A stretch of DNA of 43,361 nucleotides, taken from Porticoccaceae bacterium (GTDB lineage Bacteria; Pseudomonadota; Gammaproteobacteria; Pseudomonadales; Porticoccaceae). Shown one piece after another: positions 1 to 8,699 of the stretch. The stretch lies in contig JAHEGD010000013.1 of the NCBI GenBank assembly GCA_024639885.1, positions 1 to 43,361 of the forward strand, written 5' to 3'. Both the position numbers and the translations under genes were made by a program. A model generated the notes under the pieces. That model ran no database searches, was not told where the DNA came from, and saw only the letters and a list, made by a program, of their open reading frames with translations. Position 1 is the first letter of the stretch; each line of letters begins with the position of its first letter.

Positions 1-540
1 CTGGTCTTCAACGCCGGCGCGCCGCCGTTTACTGAGCACTTCCTCACAGCTAGTGCCGCGCAGTGGGCCGGATTTGTTCGCATGAATACCGAGACGGTCT
101 ACCACTGCTGTCATCACTTTGGTGCGCAGATGGTGGCGCGCAAACGCGGCGGAATAATTCTGGTGGGCTCGCATGCCGCCTTTGGTGGTACCAAGAAGTT
201 AGCGCTTTATACCGCTACCAAGGGCTTTATCCTCAATCTGGGGGAGTCGCTGTGGGCAGAATGGCAGCAGCATAATGTTGACGTATTGAACCTGGTGATC
301 GGCTCTACCGATACCCCAACAATGCGCGCTCATATGGCGGCTCACGGCATGCCTATCCCCGACGACCTGCCCACTGCACAGCAGATTGTACCGCTCGGTC
401 TAGATGCTTTGGGCAGCGTCCCAACGCTGGTCCATCCAGACGATCTTGACCTAGCCGAAGGCGAGCTGAGTCGTGGCTTACAGCGCCGTGACCATGTTCT
501 AGAAAGCACCGAGATCAGCGCCAAATTTATTGGCGATTAG
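1..540 (+). CDS. Short-chain dehydrogenase/reductase, 5'-truncated by window edge
   Basis: This is the C-terminal 179 residues of a classical SDR, open from base 1 in the same frame as its stop at 538-540. The fragment begins just before the NAG-type motif (residues 4-6 read Asn-Ala-Gly). The catalytic Ser57, Tyr70 and Lys74 are present with the usual 13-residue Ser-Tyr spacing. The N-terminal TGxxxGxG nucleotide-binding motif lies outside the window. SDRs oxidise alcohols or reduce ketones with NAD(P)(H). It stands 54 bases upstream of a KstD-like flavoprotein on the same strand, so it probably acts on a hydroxyl or keto group of the same cyclic substrate (inference). The substrate cannot be told from sequence. 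Confidence 0.85.
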   Translation: MVFNAGAPPFTEHFLTASAAQWAGFVRMNTETVYHCCHHFGAQMVARKRGGIILVGSHAAFGGTKKLALYTATKGFILNLGESLWAEWQQHNVDVLNLVIGSTDTPTMRAHMAAHGMPIPDDLPTAQQIVPLGLDALGSVPTLVHPDDLDLAEGELSRGLQRRDHVLESTEISAKFIGD

Positions 541-594
541 TGGCTTTTTTCTATAGCAGGGCGGCGCTGGTAATTGATAAACCGATGGTGATCT

Positions 595-2265
595 ATGCAG
601 AAAATAATTAAAGATGTGGTAGTGGTCGGCGCGGGCGGGGCGGGCCTAAGTGCTGCGTTGACTGCCGCGGCATCGGGTTTGGATGTCTTGCTAGTAGAGA
701 AAACCCCCTACTATGGCGGTACCACGGCGTGGTCAGGCGGCGGCATTTGGGTGCCCTGCAACAGTTTGGGGCGAGAGGCTGGGTACGCGGACAGCGAGTC
801 CGATGCTTCTGCTTATGTTAAAGCTGTCGTCGGGCCGACCTTGCGCGAGGACCTACTGGCGGAGTTTTTGCGGGCGGCACCGCAAATGGTCGACTTTATG
901 CAGGGGCAGACATCAACCCAGTTTGCACTGCACTTGGGTTTCCCCGACTGGTTTCAAGAGCTACAGGGTGCCACCCAAGCAGGCCGGCTGCTGGCGCCAG
1001 TGACCTTTGATGGCCGCCAGTTAGGCGATCACCTAAAGCATCTGCGCGAACCTTTGCGCGAATTTAATGCGCCCGCCGGCATGATGCTGGGGTTTGACGA
1101 CATGCCGCATATCGCCAATGTCAAAAAATCTTGGCGCTCGCTTGTCCACGTGCTCAAACTCGTGGTGCGCTATCTCAGAGACAGGCTGGTCTATGGCCGC
1201 GGTACACGATTGACCATGGGCAATGCTCTGGTTGGCCGTCTACTAAAATCTTGCCTGGATGCTGGGGTAGAGCTGTGGCACTCGAGCCCAATGTTAGAAC
1301 TAATGACGGATGACGGTGCCGTAACCGGTGTAGAGGTGGAGCGCGATGGCGAGAAAATCCAGATAACCGCTCGGCGCGGGGTGATCTTGGCGAGTGGCGG
1401 ATTTTCTGCCAACGAACGTTTTCGCCAACAGTTCATCCCCTTCCCAGACCAGCATATCTCTATGGTCTGTGAGGGCAATAACGGGGTAGCCATCAGTGCC
1501 GCCTTAGACCTAGGCGCCGGCTTTGATGGCGCTAACATCAGCAACGCCGGCTGGTTGGTGGTGTCGGTATTGGAGCGGCCAGATGGCACTATCCGCAAAT
1601 TTCCCCATCTATTTTTGGACCGCGGTAAGCCGGGCTGCATCGCTGTCAATCTCAATGGCGAGCGCTTTGGCAACGAGTCGGCGACCAATCTCGTTGAGCC
1701 GATGCACCGCACAGCTTCGGTGCCCGCCTTTCTGGTTGCCGACCACGCCTTCGTCAAAAAATATGGGCTCGGTTTAGTCAAGCCGAGAGGGTTGGGGCTA
1801 AAGAAAATGGTCGAGCAGGGCTATCTGATACGCGCCAGCTCGCTGCAACAGCTGGCCGATAAGACAGGGATAGCGAGTGAAAATTTACTGGCAACTGTTG
1901 AGCGCTTTAACGGCTTTGCCGAGCGCGGCGTCGACGAGGATTTCGGCCGCGGCAGTCAGCAGGAGGACTTCCATTTGGGCGATCTCAACCACACCCCCAA
2001 CCCGTGTCTTGGGCCAATCGGGCAAGGTCCATTTTATGCCGTAAAAATTTACCCTGGCGATTCCACCACCACCGTGGGCTTAAAAGTTGACAGCCGTGCG
2101 CGCGTGCTCGGTGGCGACGCAGAGCCAATACCTGGTCTCTGTGCGGTTGGGTTAGATATGAACTCTCTGTGGCGCGGTAAGGCGCCCTCCCACGGTGGCA
2201 ATAATACGCTCAGCTTAACCTTTGGTTTTGTTGCGGCGCGGTCGTTAGCCGATGTCGCAGAGTAA
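595..2265 (+). CDS. FAD-dependent 3-ketosteroid-dehydrogenase-like flavoprotein
   Basis: This 556-residue protein matches the 3-ketosteroid-Delta1-dehydrogenase / fumarate-reductase flavoprotein family. The N-terminal FAD dinucleotide-binding motif GAGGAGLSAA starts near residue 12 and is followed by an acidic end of the second strand (VEK). Next comes the family-typical run YYGGTTAWSGGGIWVP around residues 40-55. Near the C-terminus PFYAVKIYPGD contains Tyr481, at the place of the conserved active-site tyrosine of KstD enzymes, and PSHGGNNTLS lies in the closing FAD-binding segment. KstD enzymes introduce a C=C bond next to a ring ketone. Here the substrate may be a steroid, terpenoid or other alicyclic ketone (inference). 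The ATG at 595 is the only start that keeps the complete FAD motif; the ribosome-binding site is weak. The gene overlaps the following MFS gene by 14 bases. Confidence 0.85.
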   Translation: MQKIIKDVVVVGAGGAGLSAALTAAASGLDVLLVEKTPYYGGTTAWSGGGIWVPCNSLGREAGYADSESDASAYVKAVVGPTLREDLLAEFLRAAPQMVDFMQGQTSTQFALHLGFPDWFQELQGATQAGRLLAPVTFDGRQLGDHLKHLREPLREFNAPAGMMLGFDDMPHIANVKKSWRSLVHVLKLVVRYLRDRLVYGRGTRLTMGNALVGRLLKSCLDAGVELWHSSPMLELMTDDGAVTGVEVERDGEKIQITARRGVILASGGFSANERFRQQFIPFPDQHISMVCEGNNGVAISAALDLGAGFDGANISNAGWLVVSVLERPDGTIRKFPHLFLDRGKPGCIAVNLNGERFGNESATNLVEPMHRTASVPAFLVADHAFVKKYGLGLVKPRGLGLKKMVEQGYLIRASSLQQLADKTGIASENLLATVERFNGFAERGVDEDFGRGSQQEDFHLGDLNHTPNPCLGPIGQGPFYAVKIYPGDSTTTVGLKVDSRARVLGGDAEPIPGLCAVGLDMNSLWRGKAPSHGGNNTLSLTFGFVAARSLADVAE

Positions 2266-3529
2266 CCTGGGGATGGCAACGACTGAGAAATTTCCACAGC
2301 TAGCAGAGTTCGTGCGCGGCTGGCGAATTTTGCTACTGGCGGTGATGGGCATAGCGATCAGTATCAATGCGGTACTGCTCTACGGCTTTGGCGCGCTAGT
2401 CGGCCCTTTTGAGCAGGCCTTTGGTTGGCAGCGCAGCGATCAGCAAGCTGCGATAACCTTTCTTTACGGTGGTGCCGTGGTCGGCTTGCAAGCGGCCGGT
2501 TGGCTCAATATTCGCTTTGGTGCCAAGCGGGTGACGATCGGCTCGTTGCTGTTAATGGCGGTCGGCTATCTGAGCTGTATTGCGTGGCTGGGTGGCTCAG
2601 TGTGGAGACTCTACGTCGCCTTCGCATTGCTGCCGATAATAGGAATGGGCGCCTTGGCTACCACCTGGACGCAGCTGATCGTCTCGTGGTTTGTCTACAA
2701 CCGCGGCTTGGCGCTGGCGGTGGGCTTGTCTGGAACGGGCATCACCGCGGCGCTGGTGCCGCAGTTAATGACCTGGGCTGTCGCGCACTACTCCTGGCCC
2801 GGGGTGTTCGTCGGTTTGGCGCTATTAAACCTGGCGGTAATGGCCGTGGCTTTAATCTGGTTTCAGCTGCCTGAAGCGGCGCCACTGAGTCGCAGCCAGA
2901 GTCAGCAGCCCGAGATGGTTGGCGGCGGGCTCAGTTTTCGCCAGGGGCTGCTATCAAGCCGTTTCTGGCTCTGTAATCTATCGCTGGCGCTGGTGGTTTC
3001 GGCGATTGTCGGGATCGTCACCAACACCATTCCGATGTTGCTCGACAGAGGTTTTTCGGCTGCTGAGGCGGCGGCGATTTTCGGTTTTTTTGGCTTGTCA
3101 CTGATTGCCGGGCGGTTGGTGGTGGGATATCTGCTGGACCGCTTTTGGCCACCGTTGATCGCCAGTGTCAGCCTATTCCTGCCGGTGATCGGCTACCTTA
3201 TTTTTCTTTTCGGCAGTCAAGATGTGGTGATGCTCGCGGTAGCGGTGGCGCTGTTTGGCCTCGGTGCCGGGGCGGAGTTCGACATCGCCGCGTTTTTGAT
3301 AGCGAAATATTTTGGGATTGGAGATTACACCCGGCTATTTGGCTTCCATCAGGGCTTAATAACCGTCGCCTCTGCTGCTGCGCCGCTGCTGTTTGCCGCG
3401 TTATATGCCTGGAGTGGTGGTTATCAGTGGCTACTGGTCTACTGCTTGGTGAGTACCGCGGCGGGCTCGCTGCTGCTGCTCGCGCTCGGGCGGGTGCCGC
3501 AATTTAGTCACGGCACACCGCCCCAATAG
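2252..3529 (+). CDS. MFS transporter (OFA/monocarboxylate-like)
   Basis: This 425-residue, strongly hydrophobic protein has about twelve predicted membrane segments in two halves, split by a polar loop near residues 210-225. Its layout resembles the oxalate/formate-monocarboxylate branch of the major facilitator superfamily, which moves small organic acids across the inner membrane. It starts inside the last codons of the KstD-like gene, so the two are translationally coupled. A second in-frame ATG at 2273 is possible, but neither start has a convincing ribosome-binding site. It may import the substrate or export an acidic intermediate of this pathway (inference). It ends 28 bases before the convergent extradiol dioxygenase gene. 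Confidence 0.85.
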   Translation: MSQSNLGMATTEKFPQLAEFVRGWRILLLAVMGIAISINAVLLYGFGALVGPFEQAFGWQRSDQQAAITFLYGGAVVGLQAAGWLNIRFGAKRVTIGSLLLMAVGYLSCIAWLGGSVWRLYVAFALLPIIGMGALATTWTQLIVSWFVYNRGLALAVGLSGTGITAALVPQLMTWAVAHYSWPGVFVGLALLNLAVMAVALIWFQLPEAAPLSRSQSQQPEMVGGGLSFRQGLLSSRFWLCNLSLALVVSAIVGIVTNTIPMLLDRGFSAAEAAAIFGFFGLSLIAGRLVVGYLLDRFWPPLIASVSLFLPVIGYLIFLFGSQDVVMLAVAVALFGLGAGAEFDIAAFLIAKYFGIGDYTRLFGFHQGLITVASAAAPLLFAALYAWSGGYQWLLVYCLVSTAAGSLLLLALGRVPQFSHGTPPQ

Positions 3530-3557
3530 CCGCGCTGGTGCGGCCAGTGGCGCTGAG

Positions 3558-4499
3558 TCAGGCGGACTCGTCGGTGTATATCTCGGGATAGACCTCGGCG
3601 GCGGGGCGAACGCTCGGACCGACAATCGGCCCAACTATTTTATGCCCCCAAGTGCTCATCTTTTCTGGATTGAGTTCAAAGGGGTCACCCTGCCAAGGCT
3701 CTAGCTCGGCGATGCATTCAAAGGCGAAGCCAGACGGGTTGAAATGGTAGAAGGAGATGTGTGGATCCTGCGAATGCTGGCCGAGCGTCATCATTAAATC
3801 TAACTCTCGCTCTAAGACGATATCGTAGGTCTCACCGACATCGCGCACACTGTCGACAAACACGCCGATATGCTGGATGCCCATCCGCCCCGGTGCGTGG
3901 CCAAAGGCGATGTCATGGCTGGTCTGGTTGTTGAGTTTGGTGCGGAAGAACTGTGTCTTTCCCTTGCCCGCCCCCCAGCCATACCACTGCATTCCCATCA
4001 CCTCGATGAGAAAGGTTTCCAGCTCTTCGGTAAAAGTTGGCGTCATCAGCACCACATGGCCGAGGCCGCGGTCGTCGCAGATGAAACCGCCGTGCGGTCG
4101 TCCGCTGCGGAAAGAGCGCGGGGTCCATTTTTGCGCGTAGAAGATCTCATGCTGGTAGCCGACTGGGTCGCGGAAGCGGATCAGCTCTTTGACACCGCGC
4201 TGCTCGCACAGGGTGTCGTCACCAACACTAAATTCGACGCCGTGACTGTTTAGAATCTGCTGTGCTTCGATAAAGTCGAGGCGGTTGCGGGCCTCCCAGC
4301 CAATATAGGTGACTCGGTCGATCTCCCCCGGATGAAAGGCTAATCGATGGCGGCGGTCGTCCATTTTGAAGTAGAGAGAGTGCTCATCTTGAGTCGGGCT
4401 GGCGGCGATTTCAAAGCCCATAACGTTCGGGCCGTAATCGCGCCAAGCGTCCAAATTGGCGGTTTCAAAACCCATGTAACCAATGCCGATCAAATTCAT
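3558..4499 (-). CDS. Type I extradiol (catechol 2,3-) dioxygenase, VOC fold
   Basis: This 313-residue protein resembles 2,3-dihydroxybiphenyl 1,2-dioxygenase (BphC) family enzymes, which open a catechol ring next to its two hydroxyls using Fe(II) and oxygen. The expected metal ligands are visible: His148 (GLGHVVLMT), His210 (GIQHIGVF) and Glu261 (FAFECI). His195 and Tyr251 stand where BphC has its catalytic His195 and Tyr250. Length and two-domain layout are normal for the family. The ATG at 4499 follows a GGGAGAG ribosome-binding site. It is the last gene of a minus-strand unit ferredoxin-SDR-dioxygenase, which suggests that hydroxylation or dehydrogenation to a catechol is followed directly by ring opening. 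The natural catechol is unknown. Confidence 0.9.
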   Translation of the reverse strand: MNLIGIGYMGFETANLDAWRDYGPNVMGFEIAASPTQDEHSLYFKMDDRRHRLAFHPGEIDRVTYIGWEARNRLDFIEAQQILNSHGVEFSVGDDTLCEQRGVKELIRFRDPVGYQHEIFYAQKWTPRSFRSGRPHGGFICDDRGLGHVVLMTPTFTEELETFLIEVMGMQWYGWGAGKGKTQFFRTKLNNQTSHDIAFGHAPGRMGIQHIGVFVDSVRDVGETYDIVLERELDLMMTLGQHSQDPHISFYHFNPSGFAFECIAELEPWQGDPFELNPEKMSTWGHKIVGPIVGPSVRPAAEVYPEIYTDESA

Positions 4500-4546
4500 C
4501 TGTCTCTCCCAATAGAGTCGTTTGGTGCTGAAGCTGGCAGGCTTCG

Positions 4547-5305
4547 CTAAGTGGCGAGTAGTCCACCGTCAATAACTAGGTCACTGCCGTTAATGTAGGT
4601 GGCCTCGTTTGAAGCAACAAATGCGGCCAATGCCGCGACTTCCTCGGCCTCACCCGGGCGCTGCGCCAGAATGCCTGAGAGCAATGTCTCGCGCGCGCGC
4701 GGGTCCTCCAGAAACGGGGCGGTGCCAGGTGTCTTGATGAAGCCTGGACTGATGCTGACAGCGCGAATGCCCTCGCTCGCACCCTCAGCGGCAAGTTGCC
4801 GGGTGAAGGCCACCACCGCCGCTTTGGCGGCTGAGTGCGCCGCTTTGCCGGTGCTAGTAGAGCCACACCACGCGGCGACCGAAGCGATATTGATAATAGT
4901 CGCGCCAGGTTTTGTCAGGTGAGGCCAGGCGTATTTGGTGGCGTAGAAGACCAGATCGAGTTCATTGCGCATGACATAACGCCAATCCTCGAGGGTAAAT
5001 GTCTCCACCCGTCCAAAGCGGGTGGCAGACGCATTGTTGTAGAGTACGTCGATGCGGCCAAACTGCGCCACTGCCGCGGCTATCCAGCGCTGACACTGCT
5101 GCGGATCGCCGAGATCGACAGCGCTGTCACCGTGCATTTCAAGCCCTTCGGTTTGCAACAGCTGCTGTGTCTCGAGATGGCCTTGGAGATTGAGGTCGCA
5201 ACCAAATACTGTGGCGCCGTCGCGAGCAAAGCGCAGCGCGGCTGCGCGCCCCTGACCGCCGCCAGTACCACTGATCAGTACAATTTTTCCGCTGAGATCA
5301 GTCAT
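4547..5305 (-). CDS. SDR family oxidoreductase with His at the catalytic Tyr position
   Basis: This 252-residue SDR has the nucleotide-binding motif SGTGGGQG near residue 13 and the NNAS motif. In the active-site segment the order is Ser142, then His157 and Lys161 within HSAAK, where nearly all classical SDRs have YxxxK. The codon is CAC and is clear in the sequence. The upstream GTG at 5317 is in frame, but the ATG at 5305 is better placed after GGGGTGA. The neighbours are a ferredoxin (upstream) and an extradiol dioxygenase (downstream). That context would suit a cis-dihydrodiol or hydroxyl dehydrogenase making the catechol for ring cleavage (inference). The His substitution leaves the exact chemistry open. 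Confidence 0.85.
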   Translation of the reverse strand: MTDLSGKIVLISGTGGGQGRAAALRFARDGATVFGCDLNLQGHLETQQLLQTEGLEMHGDSAVDLGDPQQCQRWIAAAVAQFGRIDVLYNNASATRFGRVETFTLEDWRYVMRNELDLVFYATKYAWPHLTKPGATIINIASVAAWCGSTSTGKAAHSAAKAAVVAFTRQLAAEGASEGIRAVSISPGFIKTPGTAPFLEDPRARETLLSGILAQRPGEAEEVAALAAFVASNEATYINGSDLVIDGGLLAT

Positions 5306-5328
5306 CGCAGTGCTCACCCCGCGGGCGG

Positions 5329-5538
5329 TTAGACACTCTCAATTTGTATCACTTGAGCGGGGCAGCAGGCAGCGCCCTCAGTGGCGGACTCGAGCAGTTC
5401 GTCTGGCACGGTATCGCTTTCGATGTAGACGATACCGTCGCTATCGAGTTTGTAGACTTCCGGGCACATCTGCGCGCAGATGCCATAGCCGCAACAGAGA
5501 GTTACGTCGATGGATATTTTGTGAATGGCATTACTCAT
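5329..5538 (-). CDS. Single-cluster ferredoxin, probably [3Fe-4S]
   Basis: This 69-residue ferredoxin carries Cys15, Tyr18, Cys21 and, near its C-terminus, Cys59-Pro60, the arrangement of small monocluster ferredoxins (C-x2-[C/D/other]-x2-C ... CP). Because position 18 is Tyr rather than Cys or Asp, a [3Fe-4S] cluster is the likeliest outcome (inference). Cys25 and Cys58 could form the disulfide seen in related proteins. The start is the ATG at 5538 with a GAGGAG ribosome-binding site. An in-frame GTG at 5553 would overlap that site and is rejected. Such ferredoxins feed electrons to P450s or to Rieske oxygenases. No P450 is present, so the Rieske dioxygenase at 11570-13572 is the natural partner. 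Confidence 0.9.
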   Translation of the reverse strand: MSNAIHKISIDVTLCCGYGICAQMCPEVYKLDSDGIVYIESDTVPDELLESATEGAACCPAQVIQIESV

Positions 5539-6020
5539 GTGCGATCTCCTCACGGGGTGTTGCTGTTGGTGCCGACTGGATGCCAGCGCTAAGCATAGGC
5601 CGGCACTGTGCAGCGGTTTTAGTTGTTATCTCAATCTGATTGATACTACACAGAATTAGTAAATGTGTCACTTTGTGCGCGGTGGTGCTGGGTCATTAAG
5701 ATTTGACTCGCCGGCAAATGATGGGGCTGGGCGGGCGAGATTTGGTGATGAAGGCAACGCAATACTGGTCGCCAGGGCAGATTAAATATTTGTTGCACAC
5801 TATTTTTAATTGTGTTTATATTTTGCTTGTTCAATCTGTTTATTTGAACGTTTACAGCCACAATGTCCTGTCTTCTTTTGGCAAGGGAGGGGTGGCAGCA
5901 AGAAATCTTGGCCGGCAGCTCAGTAAGGGGTGTTGCCGGCACAGGGTCGGGTTTGGCAGCGCAGCTGCTCTGCTCATTTGAAGGTGGTTAACTCTAACTA
6001 TAAACGGGAGAGACAACACT
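5539..6020. other. Long divergent intergenic region, AT-rich centre
   Basis: This 482-base gap lies between the ferredoxin gene (minus) and the TonB receptor gene (plus), and must hold both promoters. No convincing gene is seen; the open frames across it have no ribosome-binding site or recognisable product. The segment 5780-5860 is markedly AT-rich and contains repeated TGTTTAT words, listed separately. A good ribosome-binding site (GGGAGAGA) lies just before 6021. Clear -35/-10 boxes could not be assigned with confidence. Confidence 0.6.
5813..5856. promoter_or_regulatory. Candidate operator: repeated TGTTTAT words
   Basis: TGTTTATA occurs at 5813-5820 and TGTTTATT at 5837-5844, 24 bases apart in the same orientation, followed by CGTTTACA at 5849-5856. 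Similar words are found at 16376-16404 and 31696-31703 in other intergenic regions of the cluster. This suggests a shared regulator site, but it rests on visual matching only; single copies of TGTTTA also occur inside genes. Confidence 0.3.
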
Positions 6021-8507
6021 ATGTCTACCAATCTTAAAAGTAAAAAATCACTTGCCACTAGCTTGCTAGCGGCTGCCGTGGCAACGGTCTCATCGGTCGG
6101 TTTTGCTCAGCAGAGTCAAACCGCAGAGTCGGAGATTCATGTTCTCGAAGAGATTATCGTCAGCGCGCGTCGTAAAGAAGAGAGCTTGCAGTCGACGCCG
6201 GTCAGCGTTAACGCACTCAATAATGAAGCGCTACTCGAAGCTAACATCACCTCGTTTACCGACCTGCAGCAGAATGTGCCGGGGGTATTTTTTGCCGGCA
6301 GTGGCGGTGTAAACAACCCGGTGTATGTCATTCGCGGCCAGTCTAAGGGCTTGCTGGGTACTTCATCACCTGCGGTGGTCAGCTACTTTGCCGAGGTGCC
6401 GCAGCCGTCTTGGGGTAGCGCTGTACCGCAATTTGATATGGCCAACATTCAAGTGCTGAAAGGCCCGCAAGGCACACTGTTCGGCCGCAACACCACCGGT
6501 GGTGCCATCCTCTACAGCCCGCAGGCTCCTGAGCACGAAATGAGCGGTTACCTCAGCGGCAGCCTGGGCGATGAAAACCTCACTCGCGCCCAAGGGGCGA
6601 TCAATCTGCCCTTGGTAGAAGGTAAAGTAGCGCTGCGCTTGGCGGGCGATATCAACCAGCGCGATGGTTACACCAAGAATATCGGTGTGGGTGGTGACTT
6701 GGACGCCGTCGATACCCAGAGCTTCCGCGCGTCACTGCTGGTCGAACTGGAACGCTTCAAAAACCTGTTAATTGTCGACCACTTTGAGAGTGAGAACGAC
6801 GGCTTTAATACCTCGTTGAGCGCCGACGCCTTTGTCGACACCCTCGACAACATTGTCGGTGCCAACGGGACTTTGGGCGCCTTCGGTCTGAAGGCGCAGA
6901 TGCTCGAAGAGTACGCCTTGGCGGAGCAGCGCGGCCCACGGATTAACGCCCCCTACTTTGACCAGAGCGAGAGCAACGAGCGCATGACGCTGGTCAACCG
7001 CACCGAGTTTGATCTCAATGAGTCGCTGCAGTTGGTCAATATTTTTGGCTATCAAACCACTGATCTCTACTATGCGCCCAATATCGATGGGATCGGCTCG
7101 CTGGAGCTCAGCAATCCATTTTTAGCCTCGGTGCCGGGTGCATTGTCGGGTGATATCACCATGGTCAAGGCAACCCTGGCAGATGAGAGCAAGCAGTTGA
7201 GCAACGAGCTGCAGCTCAGAGGCACAGCCTTTGACGACCGGCTCGACTGGTTGGTCGGCGCGTTCTATGTCAAGTTAGAACCCGATGGTGGCGGCCAGAT
7301 GAACGGTACCACCGTACTCTCGGCTGTCATAGACTTTCCCCCGCCAGTGCCAGCACCTGTCACTGTCGGTTTTGGCCCCTCTAACGGCCAATATCTGTTC
7401 CTCACCGACGAATCGCAGGCGGTCTTCTTCCACGGTGAGTACGCGCTGACCGACGCTCTGTCGTTGGAGCTCGGCGTGCGCTACACCGAGGATGATTTCG
7501 AGGCCTGTGTAGCCACCGGCGCCAGGGCGTTGGACGGCGGTGAACCGATGGATGTTATTTCGGAGTCGCAGTGTCGCGCCGGCGAAGGTGTCAACAACTC
7601 TGGCGTAATTGAGAAAAGCTCTAACGAAACCACCTACAGCCTCGGGGTTAACTGGCAGGCGACCGATAATATCTTCGCTTATGCAGTGGCGCGCCACGGT
7701 TACCGCGCTGGCGGTGGCAACGGGCCTGTCTTCGACGGTGCGCTAATCCCCTATCAGAGCTTCGAGCCGGAGACAGTTGATGACATCGAGCTCGGCTTGC
7801 GCGCCGATTGGGACCTGGGCGGCGGGGTGTTGGCGCGAACCAACATCACCTACTTCTCCGCTGAAGTGACCGATGCCCAGGGCGACATTGGCGGTGGTGT
7901 GTCGACTGGTCGTGGGTGTGTTCCGGGTGATCTGACCTCGGGTACCCCCGATGGCGATTGCGATGTCAGCAACGACCCCACCGGTGGTGCACTGGTGTTG
8001 AATGTAGGCGACACTGAGGTCGATGGTGTCGATCTCGAGCTGGTGCTGGCGCCGAACGATCACTTGACGCTGAGCCTCAATGCCACCTTCCAGGATGCAA
8101 AAGTGAAAGCCTATGATACTCAGGCCAACCCACTGATCCAGGGCATCGTCGCTAGAGGGGGTGCTGATCCCTTCTTGTTCTTCGTCGACGACACCATTCA
8201 AGCCAACATCCGCTACGCACTGCCGATGGGTGATCTGGCTGAAGAGCTCGTGGTTAACCTCAACTACTACGACACCTCAGAAGCGGTGAAAGGCGATATT
8301 GAGATCCCCGGTTACAGCCTGACCAACTTCCGCGCCGATTTGCGCAATGTCAAAGGCAGTAACGTCGATCTCTCGCTGTTCGTTAACAACCTGACCGATG
8401 AGGAGTACCTGATCTCTAGCGGTGCCTCTACCACCGGTTTGGGTGTTGGCGGCTTCGTCTACGGTGCGCCGCGTCTGTGGGGTGTAGAAGCGCGTTACAG
8501 CTTCTAA
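6021..8507 (+). CDS. TonB-dependent outer-membrane receptor
   Basis: This 828-residue protein is a TonB-dependent receptor. It has a basic N-terminus and hydrophobic stretch with likely signal-peptidase cleavage after GFA (about residue 29), then a TonB-box-like segment EEIIVSARR, a plug domain containing IQVLKGPQGTLFGRNTTGGA, and a long beta-barrel ending in the aromatic YSF expected for outer-membrane insertion. Two loops carry cysteine pairs. Receptors of this type take up large or poorly diffusing molecules using TonB energy. The ATG at 6021 has a GGGAGAGA ribosome-binding site. The gene is single, with its own long upstream region and a strong terminator behind it. Its position inside the catabolic region makes the pathway substrate the likeliest cargo, rather than iron (inference). 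Confidence 0.92.
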   Translation: MSTNLKSKKSLATSLLAAAVATVSSVGFAQQSQTAESEIHVLEEIIVSARRKEESLQSTPVSVNALNNEALLEANITSFTDLQQNVPGVFFAGSGGVNNPVYVIRGQSKGLLGTSSPAVVSYFAEVPQPSWGSAVPQFDMANIQVLKGPQGTLFGRNTTGGAILYSPQAPEHEMSGYLSGSLGDENLTRAQGAINLPLVEGKVALRLAGDINQRDGYTKNIGVGGDLDAVDTQSFRASLLVELERFKNLLIVDHFESENDGFNTSLSADAFVDTLDNIVGANGTLGAFGLKAQMLEEYALAEQRGPRINAPYFDQSESNERMTLVNRTEFDLNESLQLVNIFGYQTTDLYYAPNIDGIGSLELSNPFLASVPGALSGDITMVKATLADESKQLSNELQLRGTAFDDRLDWLVGAFYVKLEPDGGGQMNGTTVLSAVIDFPPPVPAPVTVGFGPSNGQYLFLTDESQAVFFHGEYALTDALSLELGVRYTEDDFEACVATGARALDGGEPMDVISESQCRAGEGVNNSGVIEKSSNETTYSLGVNWQATDNIFAYAVARHGYRAGGGNGPVFDGALIPYQSFEPETVDDIELGLRADWDLGGGVLARTNITYFSAEVTDAQGDIGGGVSTGRGCVPGDLTSGTPDGDCDVSNDPTGGALVLNVGDTEVDGVDLELVLAPNDHLTLSLNATFQDAKVKAYDTQANPLIQGIVARGGADPFLFFVDDTIQANIRYALPMGDLAEELVVNLNYYDTSEAVKGDIEIPGYSLTNFRADLRNVKGSNVDLSLFVNNLTDEEYLISSGASTTGLGVGGFVYGAPRLWGVEARYSF

Positions 8508-8518
8508 CTGCAGGCGAA

Positions 8519-8559
8519 TAAAAAAACCGCTGCCGAGCGATCGGCAGCGGTTTTTTTTT
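8519..8559. terminator. Bidirectional intrinsic terminator
   Basis: A perfect 10-bp stem, CCGCTGCCGA (8527-8536) with TCGGCAGCGG (8541-8550), closes a GCGA loop. It is flanked by an A-run on the left and nine T on the right. It lies 11 bases after the TonB receptor stop and faces the end of the minus-strand gene at 8700, so it can end transcription from both sides. Confidence 0.93.
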
Positions 8560-8699
8560 GCTGGCAGTTAGCCCCTGCGCGGCCAGTAGCCTGTCACCCA
8601 GCGCTGCTGTGGGGCGCTGTCTGTACTGCTAAGGGGGTGGTTGCCGATGCGCATGAACCGGCAGCCAGCCGGGCCGCGGTGTTGTTATCGGTTTTGAGG

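Noticed and set aside
5703-5981. Possible small gene in the gap upstream of the TonB receptor
   Set aside because: The 92-codon frame has no ribosome-binding site and runs through the AT-rich promoter-like area, with no recognisable protein features.
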